This document shows, in pieces, positions 1 through 8,936 of a stretch of DNA of 64,000 nt (position 1 is its first letter; the number at the start of each line of letters is the position of its first letter). The notes below the pieces were generated by a model that was not told the DNA's origin, made no database searches, and saw only the letters and a list, made by a program, of their open reading frames with translations. Both the position numbers and the translations under genes were made by a program. The DNA is from Vallitalea sp. (GTDB lineage Bacteria > Bacillota > Clostridia > Lachnospirales > Vallitaleaceae), in assembly GCA_025210515.1 (NCBI GenBank), contig JAOARM010000040.1, positions 186,001 to 250,000 of the forward strand, given 5' to 3'.

Positions 1-1032
1 TTTGATGTAGTTATTGAAGAATCAAATAAAGAGATTAATAATTCTAATTTATCTAAGATAGCAACAGAAGATATTAAATTTGGTTATTGTACGGAATTTA
101 TTATAAATGTTAATAATGCACAGGAATCAGAATCAGAAGGTTTGAATTTAAGAAACTATTTAGAGACAATAGGTGATTCTATAGTAGTTGTTGCAGATGA
201 AGATATTATTAAAGTACACGTACATACTAATAATCCTGGTTCAGCATTACAAAAAGCGTTAGAGCTTGGTGAATTAGTAAACATTAAGATTGATAATATG
301 AGAGAGCAACATACATCTAAAGTTATAGCTCAAGAAGAGACGCAAGAAGTTGTTGTAGCACAAGAAGAGAGAAAAGAAATTGGTTTTGTAGCAGTATCAA
401 TTGGAGAAGGATTAAATGAAATTTTTTCTGGCTTAGGAATAGATTATATTATTGAAGGCGGACAGACAATGAATCCTAGTACAGAGGATGTACTGAATGC
501 TATTAATAAAGTTAATGCTGATAATGTATATATTCTTCCTAACAATAAAAATATTATATTAGCGGCTAAACAAGCTAGTGAATTGTGCGAAGATAAAAAT
601 GTAATAGTTATTCCTTCCAAATCAATTCCTCAAGGTATATCAGCAATGATTAGTTTTGAGCATGATAAAGGTGTAGAAGATAATACTAAAAATATGGAAG
701 AGTCTATGACATACGTTTCAACAGGTCAATTAACATTCGCCGTTAGAGATACAAGTATAGATGATAAAGACATTAAAGAAGGCGATATCTTAGGAATTGG
801 TAATGATAAAATACTTACAGTAGAAAAAGAATTAGATATTGCGGCAAAAGAACTTGTAAATAGGCTAATTGATGAAGAAAGTGAACTTGTTACTATCTAT
901 TACGGTAAAGAAGTAGATGAAGACGTGGCAGATGAGTTTGGTGAGTATATAGAAGAGAACTATGAAGACTGTGATGTAGAAGTACATTATGGTGGTCAAC
1001 CACTTTACTATTATATATTATCTGTTGAATAA
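1..1032 (+). CDS. DAK2-domain protein, YloV/FakA-like (5' end missing)
   Basis: The reading frame is open from base 1, so the gene begins upstream of the window. The visible part is the C-terminal two thirds of a YloV/FakA-type protein: a stretch including GYCTEF near the left edge (end of the middle domain), then a DegV-like C-terminal domain ending in GGQPLYYYILSVE. In Firmicutes this family contains the kinase subunit FakA, which phosphorylates fatty acids bound to FakB and feeds them into phospholipid synthesis. The ATP-binding DAK2 (DhaL) domain would lie upstream and is not seen, so kinase activity cannot be checked here. An adjacent recG is the common Firmicutes order. The family call is firm; the exact substrate is inferred. 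Confidence 0.88.
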   Translation, partial: FDVVIEESNKEINNSNLSKIATEDIKFGYCTEFIINVNNAQESESEGLNLRNYLETIGDSIVVVADEDIIKVHVHTNNPGSALQKALELGELVNIKIDNMREQHTSKVIAQEETQEVVVAQEERKEIGFVAVSIGEGLNEIFSGLGIDYIIEGGQTMNPSTEDVLNAINKVNADNVYILPNNKNIILAAKQASELCEDKNVIVIPSKSIPQGISAMISFEHDKGVEDNTKNMEESMTYVSTGQLTFAVRDTSIDDKDIKEGDILGIGNDKILTVEKELDIAAKELVNRLIDEESELVTIYYGKEVDEDVADEFGEYIEENYEDCDVEVHYGGQPLYYYILSVE

Positions 1033-1076
1033 AATAATCTAATTAAATAGATTATATTACCCATACTAATAATTAG

Positions 1077-1114
1077 GGGCTGTCCGATAATAGTATTATC
1101 TGATAGCTCTTTTT
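1077..1114 (+). terminator. Rho-independent terminator after the DAK2 gene
   Basis: A 16-base arm from 1077 pairs with the arm ending at 1109 (two G-U wobbles, one mismatch) and runs straight into TTTTT. It separates the upstream gene from recG, whose ribosome site AAGGAG follows within 10 bases. Confidence 0.75.
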
Positions 1115-1131
1115 AATTAAAGGAGTTTGTT

Positions 1132-3186
1132 ATGAATACTAGTTTGCCTGTAACTATTCTAAAAGGAATAGGTGATAAGAAAAGTGAATTATTAAAAAGA
1201 ATGAGGATATATTCTATAGAAGATATACTTAACTATTATCCAAGAGATTATGAAAAAAACATGCCTATTACTAAAATAGCGAATATTAAAATGGATGAAG
1301 TAAATGTTATTGAAGGGTCAATATGTCTAGTTACACAAAATATTAGAAAAAAAAATCTAGTCATGACTAAAACTAAAATAAGAGATAATACTGGAGAAAT
1401 ATATGCAATATGGTTTTCACAGCCTTACTTAAAAAACAAACTAAAACTTGGTAATAAATATATTTTCAAAGGCAAAATACAATATAAATATAACATTATT
1501 CAAATAAGCTCTCCTGAAATATATGAAATAAATAAATACGAAACAACAATAAACTCTCTAAAACCATTATATCCACTTTCAAAAAATATATCTATGAATT
1601 TTATTAGTACAGTTATTAAACAAGCTATTGAGTATACTAGAAATCAATTAAAAGATTATCTGCCAGAAGAAATAAGGCGAGATTATAATATGGCTGAATA
1701 TAATTATGCAATCAGACAAATTCATAATCCAGATAATTATGAATCTCTGGAAGAAGCAAGGAAGAGACTGATTTTTGATGAGTTTTTATTATTTCAATTA
1801 GGGCTTAGCTTAATAAAAGAACATACTAGTGTTATTAATAATTCTTTTGTAATCCAAGAAGTATTAGCTGAAAAAGTGTTTATAGAAAAATTACCATATA
1901 CATTAACTAATGCCCAGAAAAAAGTATGGGATGAAATTAAAGTAGAATTAAAATCAGATAAAACTATGAATAGATTAGTTCAAGGTGATGTTGGTTCTGG
2001 TAAAACAGTAGTTGCGGCATTGGCACTATTAACTATTGCTGAAAACAATTATCAAGGATGCATGATGGCACCTACTGAAGTATTAGCAAAGCAACATTAT
2101 AAATCTGTTACAGAATTATTATCACCACTTGGAATAGAAGTAGGATTATTAGTAGGTTCAATGACGAAGAAAAACAAAGAAGATGTATATAATAGATTAA
2201 AAAATGGACAGATAAAAGTACTAATAGGTACACATGCTGTTATTCAAGAAAAAGTTGAGTTTGAAAATCTGGCATTAGTTATAACTGACGAGCAACATAG
2301 ATTTGGAGTAAAACAAAGAGAAGCATTAGCATCAAAAGGTTTATATCCACATACACTCGTAATGAGTGCTACACCGATACCAAGAACTTTGGCTCTTATT
2401 GTATATGGTGATATGGATGTATCTGTTATAGATGAAATGCCACCGGGAAGGCAAAAAATAGAAACATTTTCAGTAAATACCTCATATAGAGATCGTATAT
2501 ATTCCTTTGTAGAAGGTGAAATTAGTAATGGAAGACAAGTTTATATTATTTGTCCTATGATAGAAGATTCAGAGTCATTAGAATTAGAATCAGTAATAAG
2601 TTATACTGAAAAAATTAAAGGAAAAATTAGTGAAAATATTAAAATAGAATATCTTCATGGTAAAATGAAAAGTAAAGAAAAAAATAATATAATGGAAAGA
2701 TTTAGTAATAATGAAATAGATATATTAGTATCTACTACAGTTATTGAAGTAGGAGTTAACGTGCCAAATGCTACACTTATGATAATTGAAAATGCAGAGA
2801 GATTCGGATTAGCAGGATTACATCAATTACGAGGAAGAGTAGGAAGAGGAAATTATAAATCTTATTGTATATTAGTAACAGATTCAAAAAATACTATAAC
2901 TAAAAAGAGAATGGATGTTATGTGTAAATATACTGATGGATTTGTTATTTCAGAATATGACTTGAAATTACGAGGACCTGGAGATGTTTTTGGGCTAAAA
3001 CAACATGGACTTCCAGAATTTAGAATAGCTGATATATTTAGAGACATTGAAATATTAAAAGAAGCTAATTGTTTAGCCAAAAAAATTATTGAAGAAGATA
3101 ATAAATTAAGTAAAGAAAAATATAGATATCTTAATGAAAAAATCAATAAATTTTTTACTAACACAGTTGAGCAGATATCTTTATAG
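1132..3186 (+). CDS. recG: ATP-dependent DNA helicase RecG
   Basis: This is a branched-DNA helicase that reverses stalled forks and processes recombination intermediates. At 684 residues it has the full family length. The N-terminal half carries the wedge/OB-fold region ([10 protein letters not shown] near residue 13, YYPRDYE near 35). The helicase core follows, with Walker A GDVGSGKT near residues 285-292, a DEQH box (DEQHRFG) near 386, SATPIPRTL, and the C-terminal LRGRVGRG and LRGPGDVFG motifs. The ATG is preceded by AAGGAG. It lies directly downstream of the terminated DAK2 gene, and a spore-protein gene follows. Confidence 0.97.
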   Translation: MNTSLPVTILKGIGDKKSELLKRMRIYSIEDILNYYPRDYEKNMPITKIANIKMDEVNVIEGSICLVTQNIRKKNLVMTKTKIRDNTGEIYAIWFSQPYLKNKLKLGNKYIFKGKIQYKYNIIQISSPEIYEINKYETTINSLKPLYPLSKNISMNFISTVIKQAIEYTRNQLKDYLPEEIRRDYNMAEYNYAIRQIHNPDNYESLEEARKRLIFDEFLLFQLGLSLIKEHTSVINNSFVIQEVLAEKVFIEKLPYTLTNAQKKVWDEIKVELKSDKTMNRLVQGDVGSGKTVVAALALLTIAENNYQGCMMAPTEVLAKQHYKSVTELLSPLGIEVGLLVGSMTKKNKEDVYNRLKNGQIKVLIGTHAVIQEKVEFENLALVITDEQHRFGVKQREALASKGLYPHTLVMSATPIPRTLALIVYGDMDVSVIDEMPPGRQKIETFSVNTSYRDRIYSFVEGEISNGRQVYIICPMIEDSESLELESVISYTEKIKGKISENIKIEYLHGKMKSKEKNNIMERFSNNEIDILVSTTVIEVGVNVPNATLMIIENAERFGLAGLHQLRGRVGRGNYKSYCILVTDSKNTITKKRMDVMCKYTDGFVISEYDLKLRGPGDVFGLKQHGLPEFRIADIFRDIEILKEANCLAKKIIEEDNKLSKEKYRYLNEKINKFFTNTVEQISL

Positions 3187-3340
3187 ATTACAATTACATT
3201 TTTAGCAAAGTTTTGATTTAGATACAGTATTTGCTAGTGTATTATATATGAATATACATATAATAATATCGTAACCTAATAAAACAACTCTTCGAAGAGA
3301 GAAACTAAAATAATCATTATAAGAATTGGAGGGTCCAGTA

Positions 3341-3532
3341 ATGGCTAAGAATGTAGTACCACAAGCGAGAGAAGCATTAGAAAAATTCAAATATGAAGTA
3401 GCAAACGAAATAGGAGTACCTTTAAAACAAGGATATAATGGTGATTTAACATCTGCTCAAAACGGATCAGTTGGTGGATATATGGTTAAGAAAATGATTG
3501 AAAGAGCAGAACAAGATTTAATGGGAAAATAA
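3341..3532 (+). CDS. Alpha/beta-type small acid-soluble spore protein
   Basis: This 63-residue protein coats and protects DNA in the dormant spore. The sequence shows both family signatures: the germination-protease site region KFKYEVANEIGVPL and the C-terminal GSVGGYMVKKMIERAE. The ATG at 3341 is chosen because GGAGGG lies 7 bases upstream and MAKN is a normal family start; an in-frame TTG further upstream is inside the ribosome site. Upstream is a 12-base palindrome CTCTTCGAAGAG (3288-3299). A strong terminator follows, so the gene is probably monocistronic. Sigma-G control in the forespore is expected for the family, but no convincing sigma-G promoter was found. Confidence 0.96.
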   Translation: MAKNVVPQAREALEKFKYEVANEIGVPLKQGYNGDLTSAQNGSVGGYMVKKMIERAEQDLMGK

Positions 3533-3549
3533 TCAAAAGCTATTATATA

Positions 3550-3577
3550 AAGATGAGCTAAATGCTCATCTTTTATT
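3550..3577 (+). terminator. Terminator of the spore-protein gene
   Basis: A perfect 9-bp stem, AAGATGAGC with GCTCATCTT, closes a five-base loop and is followed by a T-rich tail. Confidence 0.88.
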
Positions 3578-3595
3578 ATTGATTCATAATTCTTA

Positions 3596-3623
3596 TTGAC
3601 AATTATTGTTATTAGGTTAAAAT
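3596..3623 (+). promoter_or_regulatory. Sigma-A promoter for rsmD-coaD
   Basis: TTGACA at 3596-3601 and TAAAAT at 3618-3623 are separated by 16 bases. The site lies just after the spore-gene terminator and 46 bases before the rsmD start. Confidence 0.65.
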
Positions 3624-3669
3624 AATAATATGAATTTGAAGTAGATAACCTAAGTTGAAAGGAATACAT

Positions 3670-4221
3670 ATGAGAGTAATATCAGGTAAAGCAAGAAGAC
3701 ATAATCTATTATCTCCTAGTGGGTTAGATGTAAGACCTACTACAGATAGAACAAAAGAAACTTTATTTAATATGTTGAATATGAATGTTTATAATGCAGA
3801 CTTTTTAGATCTATTCAGTGGAAGTGGTGCAATAGGTATAGAAGCTTTAAGTAGGGGAGCAAAACAAGCAGTTTTTGTAGAACATAATAGTGAAGCATTA
3901 AAATGTATAGATAAAAATCTAGAAAATACTAAGTTAAGAGATAATGCTCTAATTCACAAAACAGAAGTAGTTACTGGGTTAAAGAAATTAGAAGGCAAAC
4001 AATTTGATATTATATTTATGGATCCACCATATAACAAAGGTTATGAAGAACGTATAGTACCTCTTTTACAGCAGTATGACTTATTAGATGATGATGGAAT
4101 TATTATATGCGAAAGTTCTATAGAAACTAATTTTGATTTTATTAACAATACTGATTTTGAAATATCAAAAGAAAAGCTTTTTAGAACTAATAAATTTACA
4201 TTTTTACAAAAGAAAAGATAA
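3670..4221 (+). CDS. rsmD: 16S rRNA (guanine966-N2)-methyltransferase RsmD
   Basis: RsmD methylates guanine 966 of 16S rRNA in the small ribosomal subunit, using S-adenosylmethionine. The protein of 183 residues shows the family N-terminus MRVISGKARR, the SAM-binding loop DLFSGSGAIGIEALSRG near residues 55-71 and the catalytic DPPY near 118-121. The ATG at 3670 is preferred over an in-frame ATG 15 bases upstream because GAAAGGA precedes it at good spacing and the family begins MRVI. It is followed by coaD with the coaD ribosome site overlapping its stop, a nearly universal pair. Confidence 0.95.
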   Translation: MRVISGKARRHNLLSPSGLDVRPTTDRTKETLFNMLNMNVYNADFLDLFSGSGAIGIEALSRGAKQAVFVEHNSEALKCIDKNLENTKLRDNALIHKTEVVTGLKKLEGKQFDIIFMDPPYNKGYEERIVPLLQQYDLLDDDGIIICESSIETNFDFINNTDFEISKEKLFRTNKFTFLQKKR

Positions 4222-4233
4222 GGAGTGACTAAT

Positions 4234-4719
4234 GTGAGAATTGGGGTCTATCCAGGAAGTTTTGATCCTACAACTAATGGACATTTAGATATAATTAAAA
4301 GAAGTGCTAAATTGGTAGACAAGCTTATAGTAGGAGTTTTACATAATAGTGCCAAACAACCTTTGTTTTCTATTGATGAAAGAGTTATGTTATTAGAAGA
4401 GTTAACGAAAGATATGGATAATGTTGAAGTTTGTACATTTTCTGGCTTATTAGTAGATTTTCTAAAGGAAAAAGAAGCTAATATAATTATAAGAGGATTT
4501 AGGGCAGTATCAGATTTTGAATACGAACTTCAAATTGCACAGACAAATTATAGTATGAACAATAACATTGAAACTATATGCTTGATAACCCGTGTAGAAT
4601 ATTCTTTTTTAAGTGCAAGCATAGTAAAAGAAATTGCCAGATATGGAGGAGATATAAGCAAAATGGCTCCTAAGGAAACAATTGATTTATTAAATAAAAA
4701 ATTTAATATTAATAATTAG
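4234..4719 (+). CDS. coaD: Pantetheine-phosphate adenylyltransferase CoaD
   Basis: CoaD converts 4'-phosphopantetheine and ATP to dephospho-CoA in coenzyme A synthesis. The 161-residue product has family length. It carries the nucleotidyltransferase motif [12 protein letters not shown] at the N-terminus, [12 protein letters not shown] in the middle and a C-terminal [12 protein letters not shown] that corresponds to the ISSxxxR region. A GTG at 4234 is chosen over the in-frame GTG at 4225 because AAGGAG (4220-4225) lies 8 bases before it and family members start MRIGVYPG. It is cotranscribed with rsmD. Confidence 0.96.
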   Translation: MRIGVYPGSFDPTTNGHLDIIKRSAKLVDKLIVGVLHNSAKQPLFSIDERVMLLEELTKDMDNVEVCTFSGLLVDFLKEKEANIIIRGFRAVSDFEYELQIAQTNYSMNNNIETICLITRVEYSFLSASIVKEIARYGGDISKMAPKETIDLLNKKFNINN

Positions 4720-4778
4720 AAGAATTGCTTTTGATTTATTCTATACAATAAACCATTTTATTAGAGAGGGGAATAAAC

Positions 4779-5282
4779 ATGAATATTATGGATTTAATTA
4801 ACGAAATGGAAGATTATTTTGAAAGCTGTAGTAAGGTACCTTTTTCAAATAAGATAATGGTAAATCCAGAGGTTATTTATGAATTAATGACTGATATGAG
4901 ATTGAAACTACCAGAAGAAATTAAGCGTTGTCAACGAGTGCTTGAAGAAAAAGAGAAAATAATTCTAGACGCTAAAATGAACGCTGAAAACGTTGAAAAA
5001 GAAACAGAAAATAAAATGTTAGAATTAATTAATGAACATGAAATAATGCAAAAAGCATATTCAGAAGCTGAAGTAGTTCTATCAGAGGCAAAAAACACAT
5101 CACGAGAACTAAAACTAGGTGCTTATGAATATGCAGATGAAATAATTAGCAAAGTAGAAAATATTGCAAAAGCAACATTACAAGAGACTAATAGAGTGTA
5201 TGAGCAATTTGAAGAATATATGAGTAATCAGTTAGAAATATTAGATAATAACAGACAAGATTTACATGAACGAAGAAAATAG
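4779..5282 (+). CDS. Coiled-coil protein of unknown function
   Basis: I do not recognise a named family with certainty. The 167-residue product has a short N-terminal region (MNIMDLINEMEDYFESC) and then a long charged, alanine- and glutamate-rich helix, residues about 45-165, that reads as coiled coil. Similar proteins after coaD in Clostridia are often labelled ATPase or DivIVA-like, but no Walker motif is visible here. It has a good ribosome site (GAGAGGGG) and stands in the rsmD-coaD unit, facing the convergent ylbJ. A role near the membrane or division apparatus would be speculation. Confidence 0.7.
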   Translation: MNIMDLINEMEDYFESCSKVPFSNKIMVNPEVIYELMTDMRLKLPEEIKRCQRVLEEKEKIILDAKMNAENVEKETENKMLELINEHEIMQKAYSEAEVVLSEAKNTSRELKLGAYEYADEIISKVENIAKATLQETNRVYEQFEEYMSNQLEILDNNRQDLHERRK

Positions 5283-5312
5283 TTAGCTTAATAATTACAT
5301 ACTTTAATTCAT

Positions 5313-6266
5313 TTATGAAATAAAAATTAAAGTTGCGATAATTGCTGTAATAAATGTTATTACGGCATTTATTAATTTAGAAAACATATATTTATTAAGA
5401 TTTAAGTTAGTGTTAGTTAAAACACTTGCAGTTTGAGCATGAACTGAGAAAGTACCAAAAGCAGTTAATGTACATAGAAGTACAAATTTAACTGAAATAT
5501 CTGCACTAGAGCTCACTAATAATTTTACTCCATTAGCAAGTTCTATCAAACTAAACAAAAAGTCTTTTATAATACTTGATTTAATTGGGATAAGATAAAA
5601 ACAATTAAGTATTATTGAGAAGAAGATTATATAACCTCCTATTTTAACTATTAGACTAATAGCGTTCATAATACATTCATCGAAAATTGAAAATGTAATT
5701 TTTTTGTTTATATGTTTTGGTTTATTTGAAGTATTAATAGGGGGGAGACTTTTAGAGTAAATAACTCTATATATTAAAGAAGTTATTAAGTTAGCAAAGT
5801 AAATAACTATAAGCATAATAATACCTAAATAAGTGTTATTTAATAAGCCAGTGGCAATAAAACCTATTATAAACATGGGGCTTGCATTATTACAAAAAGT
5901 TAGCATATATTGAGCTTGAGCTAAACTTACGACTCTTTCATTATATAAATCTCCTGTTATTTTAGCACCTACTGGATAACCTGATAAAAATCCAGTAATA
6001 AAAGCATAGCCAGCTACACCAGGTAGTCCAAATAACTTAGACATAATTGGTGTGAAGATTATGTTTATATAATATATAATATTAGAACGTATTATTATAT
6101 TTGATAATAAAATGAATGGGAATAAAGTAGGAATAATAACGTTAAACCATAATAATAACCCGCTTTCTGCGGCTTTCATAGAAGCTTTTGGTAGTATTAA
6201 TATTATAGATATAATAATAAGTAACATTAAATTAATTATGAAATTTTTTGTTATTTTTCTTCTCAT
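5313..6266 (-). CDS. ylbJ: Sporulation integral membrane protein YlbJ
   Basis: YlbJ is a polytopic membrane protein required for normal spore cortex formation in Bacillus. This 317-residue copy is shorter than the Bacillus protein but keeps the family features: LLLWFNVIIPTLFPFILLS near residues 38-56 and GFLSGYPVGAKITGDLY near 92-108, with multiple hydrophobic segments (about eight) of the nucleoside-recognition/gate type. GAGGT precedes the ATG on the minus strand. It is downstream of tmcAL on the same strand. In Bacillus the two are neighbours but co-oriented with rsmD-coaD, so the pair appears inverted here. Confidence 0.88.
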   Translation of the reverse strand: MRRKITKNFIINLMLLIIISIILILPKASMKAAESGLLLWFNVIIPTLFPFILLSNIIIRSNIIYYINIIFTPIMSKLFGLPGVAGYAFITGFLSGYPVGAKITGDLYNERVVSLAQAQYMLTFCNNASPMFIIGFIATGLLNNTYLGIIMLIVIYFANLITSLIYRVIYSKSLPPINTSNKPKHINKKITFSIFDECIMNAISLIVKIGGYIIFFSIILNCFYLIPIKSSIIKDFLFSLIELANGVKLLVSSSADISVKFVLLCTLTAFGTFSVHAQTASVLTNTNLNLNKYMFSKLINAVITFITAIIATLIFIS

Positions 6267-6368
6267 AATTTACCTCAACTTATAATTGTATTTATATGTA
6301 CAATTATGCAATTATAATATATAGCTTGTTATTAATACAAGTATATTGTATAGAGGTTGTTTTTAGAA

Positions 6369-7631
6369 CTACTCAATAATTATACTTTTTGTATAATCAT
6401 TTTTGGCTATAGTTGAGTATTTACTGCCTAAGGCAATGTTATATATATCGCTACATCGTATTTCATCTTGTAACATTTTTAATTGCAATTCATTAAGCAC
6501 CTTCATACTATCTTTTACATTAGATATAATAGGAAGATCACACTTTTGTTTAATTGATTTTAATAGATTTTGACTTTCTTTTCTAAAACCTAGAATTTTA
6601 ACATATTGACTATATCCATTCAGTACAAACGTAGAGAAGTCCTCTTTTGAAATTGTTAATAACATATGAATTAAAGTTCTTTGAATTCTTGATATAGGAT
6701 ATCTTCTTGTTTTTGAATAATTAATGATTTCATTTATTGTATTATATGATGTTATTGCTTTTATGAATCTGTTTTCAATACCTTCACTAACATCTAAATA
6801 ATTTTGTAAATCATCACTTAAAGATGATTTTAATATATAATTAATAACCATTGAATAATCATCAATATATACAGGAGCAAATTTATTATTAATAGACTCT
6901 ATTAATAAATTATAAGAAGACTTAGGCATACAATTTGCAAGTTTACTCAAATCGTTAGAGTCGTCTCCTAGAAATTTTCTTATAGAGGTAGCAGATGATA
7001 AAGAAATACTCATAGCTTGGTCATGATAAGAAGAACCAGACCGTTTAATAGTAAATGGTTTTATAGAACTATTAAGTTTAATAAGTGCTTTTAAATATTC
7101 AATACCAAGAATATTATTAGGTGATTTTATAATAGATAATATATCTTGCTTAGGTAGATCTATGACATTATTATTAGTTAAATAATTAATTAAAGCTTGT
7201 GACCGTGCAGTTGCAAAACTATAACCATCATTCAAATATTTATTCAATTCTATTTTAAAAGTACTAGGTTCATGACATAAAACAGAAGCTATTTTATATA
7301 AATAGTCAGTATCTCCAACTTCACTACCAAAACATAAATAATCTATTATACCAAGATCATTTAGTAGTTTGACAGATGCATATGAAAAAAATTCCGCACT
7401 TGATGTAGAAAAATGAACAGGGAGTTCAATAACCAAGTCAGCTCCATTTTGTAGTGCCATTTTAGCTCTTGTCCATTTGTCAACAATAGCTGGTTCGCCA
7501 CGCTGAACAAAATTACCACTCATTATAACGACACAGTATTTTGAATTTGTTATTTTTTTTGCTTGTTCTAGTTGATATAGATGTCCATTGTGAAATGGAT
7601 TATATTCTGCTATGATCCCTACTGTACTCAT
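6369..7631 (-). CDS. tmcAL: tRNA(Met) cytidine acetate ligase TmcAL
   Basis: TmcAL (formerly YlbM) makes N4-acetylcytidine at the wobble base of elongator tRNA-Met from acetate and ATP. The N-terminus GIIAEYNPFHNGHLYQLEQ carries the HxGH nucleotidyltransferase motif (HNGH at residues 14-17), followed by VVIMSGNFVQRGEPAIVDKW, typical of the family. The 420-residue length matches the family. The ribosome site AAGGTGG precedes the ATG. It is divergent from pta, with about 200 bases between; acetate used by this enzyme is also the product of the neighbouring pta-ackA pathway, which may be coincidence. Confidence 0.94.
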   Translation of the reverse strand: MSTVGIIAEYNPFHNGHLYQLEQAKKITNSKYCVVIMSGNFVQRGEPAIVDKWTRAKMALQNGADLVIELPVHFSTSSAEFFSYASVKLLNDLGIIDYLCFGSEVGDTDYLYKIASVLCHEPSTFKIELNKYLNDGYSFATARSQALINYLTNNNVIDLPKQDILSIIKSPNNILGIEYLKALIKLNSSIKPFTIKRSGSSYHDQAMSISLSSATSIRKFLGDDSNDLSKLANCMPKSSYNLLIESINNKFAPVYIDDYSMVINYILKSSLSDDLQNYLDVSEGIENRFIKAITSYNTINEIINYSKTRRYPISRIQRTLIHMLLTISKEDFSTFVLNGYSQYVKILGFRKESQNLLKSIKQKCDLPIISNVKDSMKVLNELQLKMLQDEIRCSDIYNIALGSKYSTIAKNDYTKSIIIE

Positions 7632-7750
7632 AAATTACCACCTTATAATATTATATCTCTATATTAAAACAAATATTTGATTAAATCAAGATAAACCCAG
7701 ATGCAATATAGTCACTTTTTTGTAAAAAGTTGAAAAAAAATGAAAAAATA

Positions 7751-7764
7751 TATTGTATACAATA
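7751..7764. promoter_or_regulatory. Perfect 14-bp palindrome overlapping the pta -35 element
   Basis: TATTGTATACAATA reads identically on both strands and covers the -35 hexamer of the pta promoter. Its position suggests a repressor operator. The TTGTATACAA core resembles sites of some GntR-family regulators, but the regulator is unknown. Confidence 0.4.
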
Positions 7765-7781
7765 AACATTGATATTATAAT
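7753..7781 (+). promoter_or_regulatory. Sigma-A promoter for pta
   Basis: TTGTAT at 7753-7758 and TATAAT at 7776-7781 with a 17-base spacer, 49 bases upstream of the pta start. Confidence 0.75.
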
Positions 7782-7830
7782 AGAAATAGAACGATTATAT
7801 AAGTTAAGAGTTTGAAAGGAGTTTATTAAA

Positions 7831-8823
7831 TTGAGTTTTATAAACAGCATAAAGGAAAGAGCAAGACAGGCAAAAAAAACTATTGTACTACCAGAATCAT
7901 TAGAAAGAAGAACAGTAGAAGCTGCTGAGCAAGTTTTGGCAGAAGGAATTGCTAATGTAATTCTTATTGGAAACAAAGAAGAAATTGAGAAAGTGGCACA
8001 AGGGCTAGATATCTCAAAAGCTATTTTTGTTGATCCATGTTCATTTGAAAAGATGGAAGAATATGTGGAGTGTTTAGTTGAACTTCGTAAGAAAAAAGGA
8101 ATGACACCTGAAAAAGCGGAAGAATTATTGAAAAATGATGCACTTTACTTAGGTGTTATGATGGTTAAAAATGGTATGGCTGATGGAATGGTTGCCGGAG
8201 CAGTTAACTCTACAGCTAATGTTCTTAGACCATCTTTACAAATTCTAAAAACAGCTCCAGGTACTAGATTAGTTTCATCATTCTTTGTAATGGTAGTACC
8301 AGATTGTGAATATGGAGCAAATGGTACATTTATATTCTCTGATTGTGGTTTAGTACAGAATCCTAACGCAGAAGAATTAGCATCAATTGCACTAAGTTCT
8401 GCAAAATCCTTTGAAAATCTAGTACAGGAAGAAGCAGTTGTTGGTATGTTATCTCATTCTACAAAAGGAAGTGCGAAACATGATGATGTTAATAAAGTAT
8501 TAGAAGCTACAAGAATTGCAAAAGAACAAAACAAAGATGTAAAATTAGATGGGGAATTCCAGTTGGATGCTGCTATAGTTCCAAGTGTTGGTGCTGCTAA
8601 AGCTCCAGAAAGTGAAGTTGCAGGAAAAGTTAATGTTCTTGTTTTTCCAGATTTAGATGCAGGTAATATTGGTTACAAGTTAACTCAGAGATTGGCAAAA
8701 GCAGAGGCATACGGACCAATTACTCAAGGAATTGCTAAGCCAGTAAATGATTTATCAAGAGGCTGTACTTCAGAAGATATTGTTGGGGTAGTTGCTGTAA
8801 CAGCTGTACAAGCTCAATTATAA
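7831..8823 (+). CDS. pta: Phosphate acetyltransferase
   Basis: Pta converts acetyl-CoA and phosphate to acetyl phosphate, the first step of acetate formation in fermentation. The 330-residue short-form enzyme shows KKTIVLPES near the N-terminus, GMVAGAVNSTANVLRP near 126-141, VFSDCG-like IFSDCGLVQNP and the C-terminal VFPDLDAGNIGYKLTQRLA. The start is TTG at 7831, chosen because AAAGGAG lies 9 bases upstream and the next residues match the family. ackA follows after 113 bases, completing the pathway. Confidence 0.97.
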   Translation: MSFINSIKERARQAKKTIVLPESLERRTVEAAEQVLAEGIANVILIGNKEEIEKVAQGLDISKAIFVDPCSFEKMEEYVECLVELRKKKGMTPEKAEELLKNDALYLGVMMVKNGMADGMVAGAVNSTANVLRPSLQILKTAPGTRLVSSFFVMVVPDCEYGANGTFIFSDCGLVQNPNAEELASIALSSAKSFENLVQEEAVVGMLSHSTKGSAKHDDVNKVLEATRIAKEQNKDVKLDGEFQLDAAIVPSVGAAKAPESEVAGKVNVLVFPDLDAGNIGYKLTQRLAKAEAYGPITQGIAKPVNDLSRGCTSEDIVGVVAVTAVQAQL

Positions 8824-8936
8824 TTGAACTAACTTATGAATAAGTTTTACATATATGGTTGGAAATATTGATAAAATTGCATTCAATCACACTATTGAAT
8901 AGAAAATAAAAAATATACTAAAAGGAGATAATTCAA

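Noticed and set aside
3241..3300. Sigma-G promoter for the spore-protein gene
   Set aside because: Candidate -35 and -10 words (GAATA, CATATAA) are present but wrongly spaced or mismatched; AT-rich sequence makes such matches common.
3202..3390. Minus-strand short open frame over the spore-protein promoter region
   Set aside because: No ribosome site, overlaps the real spore-protein gene and has no recognisable family.
7751..7764. Rex (redox regulator) binding site at pta
   Set aside because: The palindrome lacks the TTGTTAA-N4-TTAACAA pattern of Rex sites, so only a generic operator is proposed.
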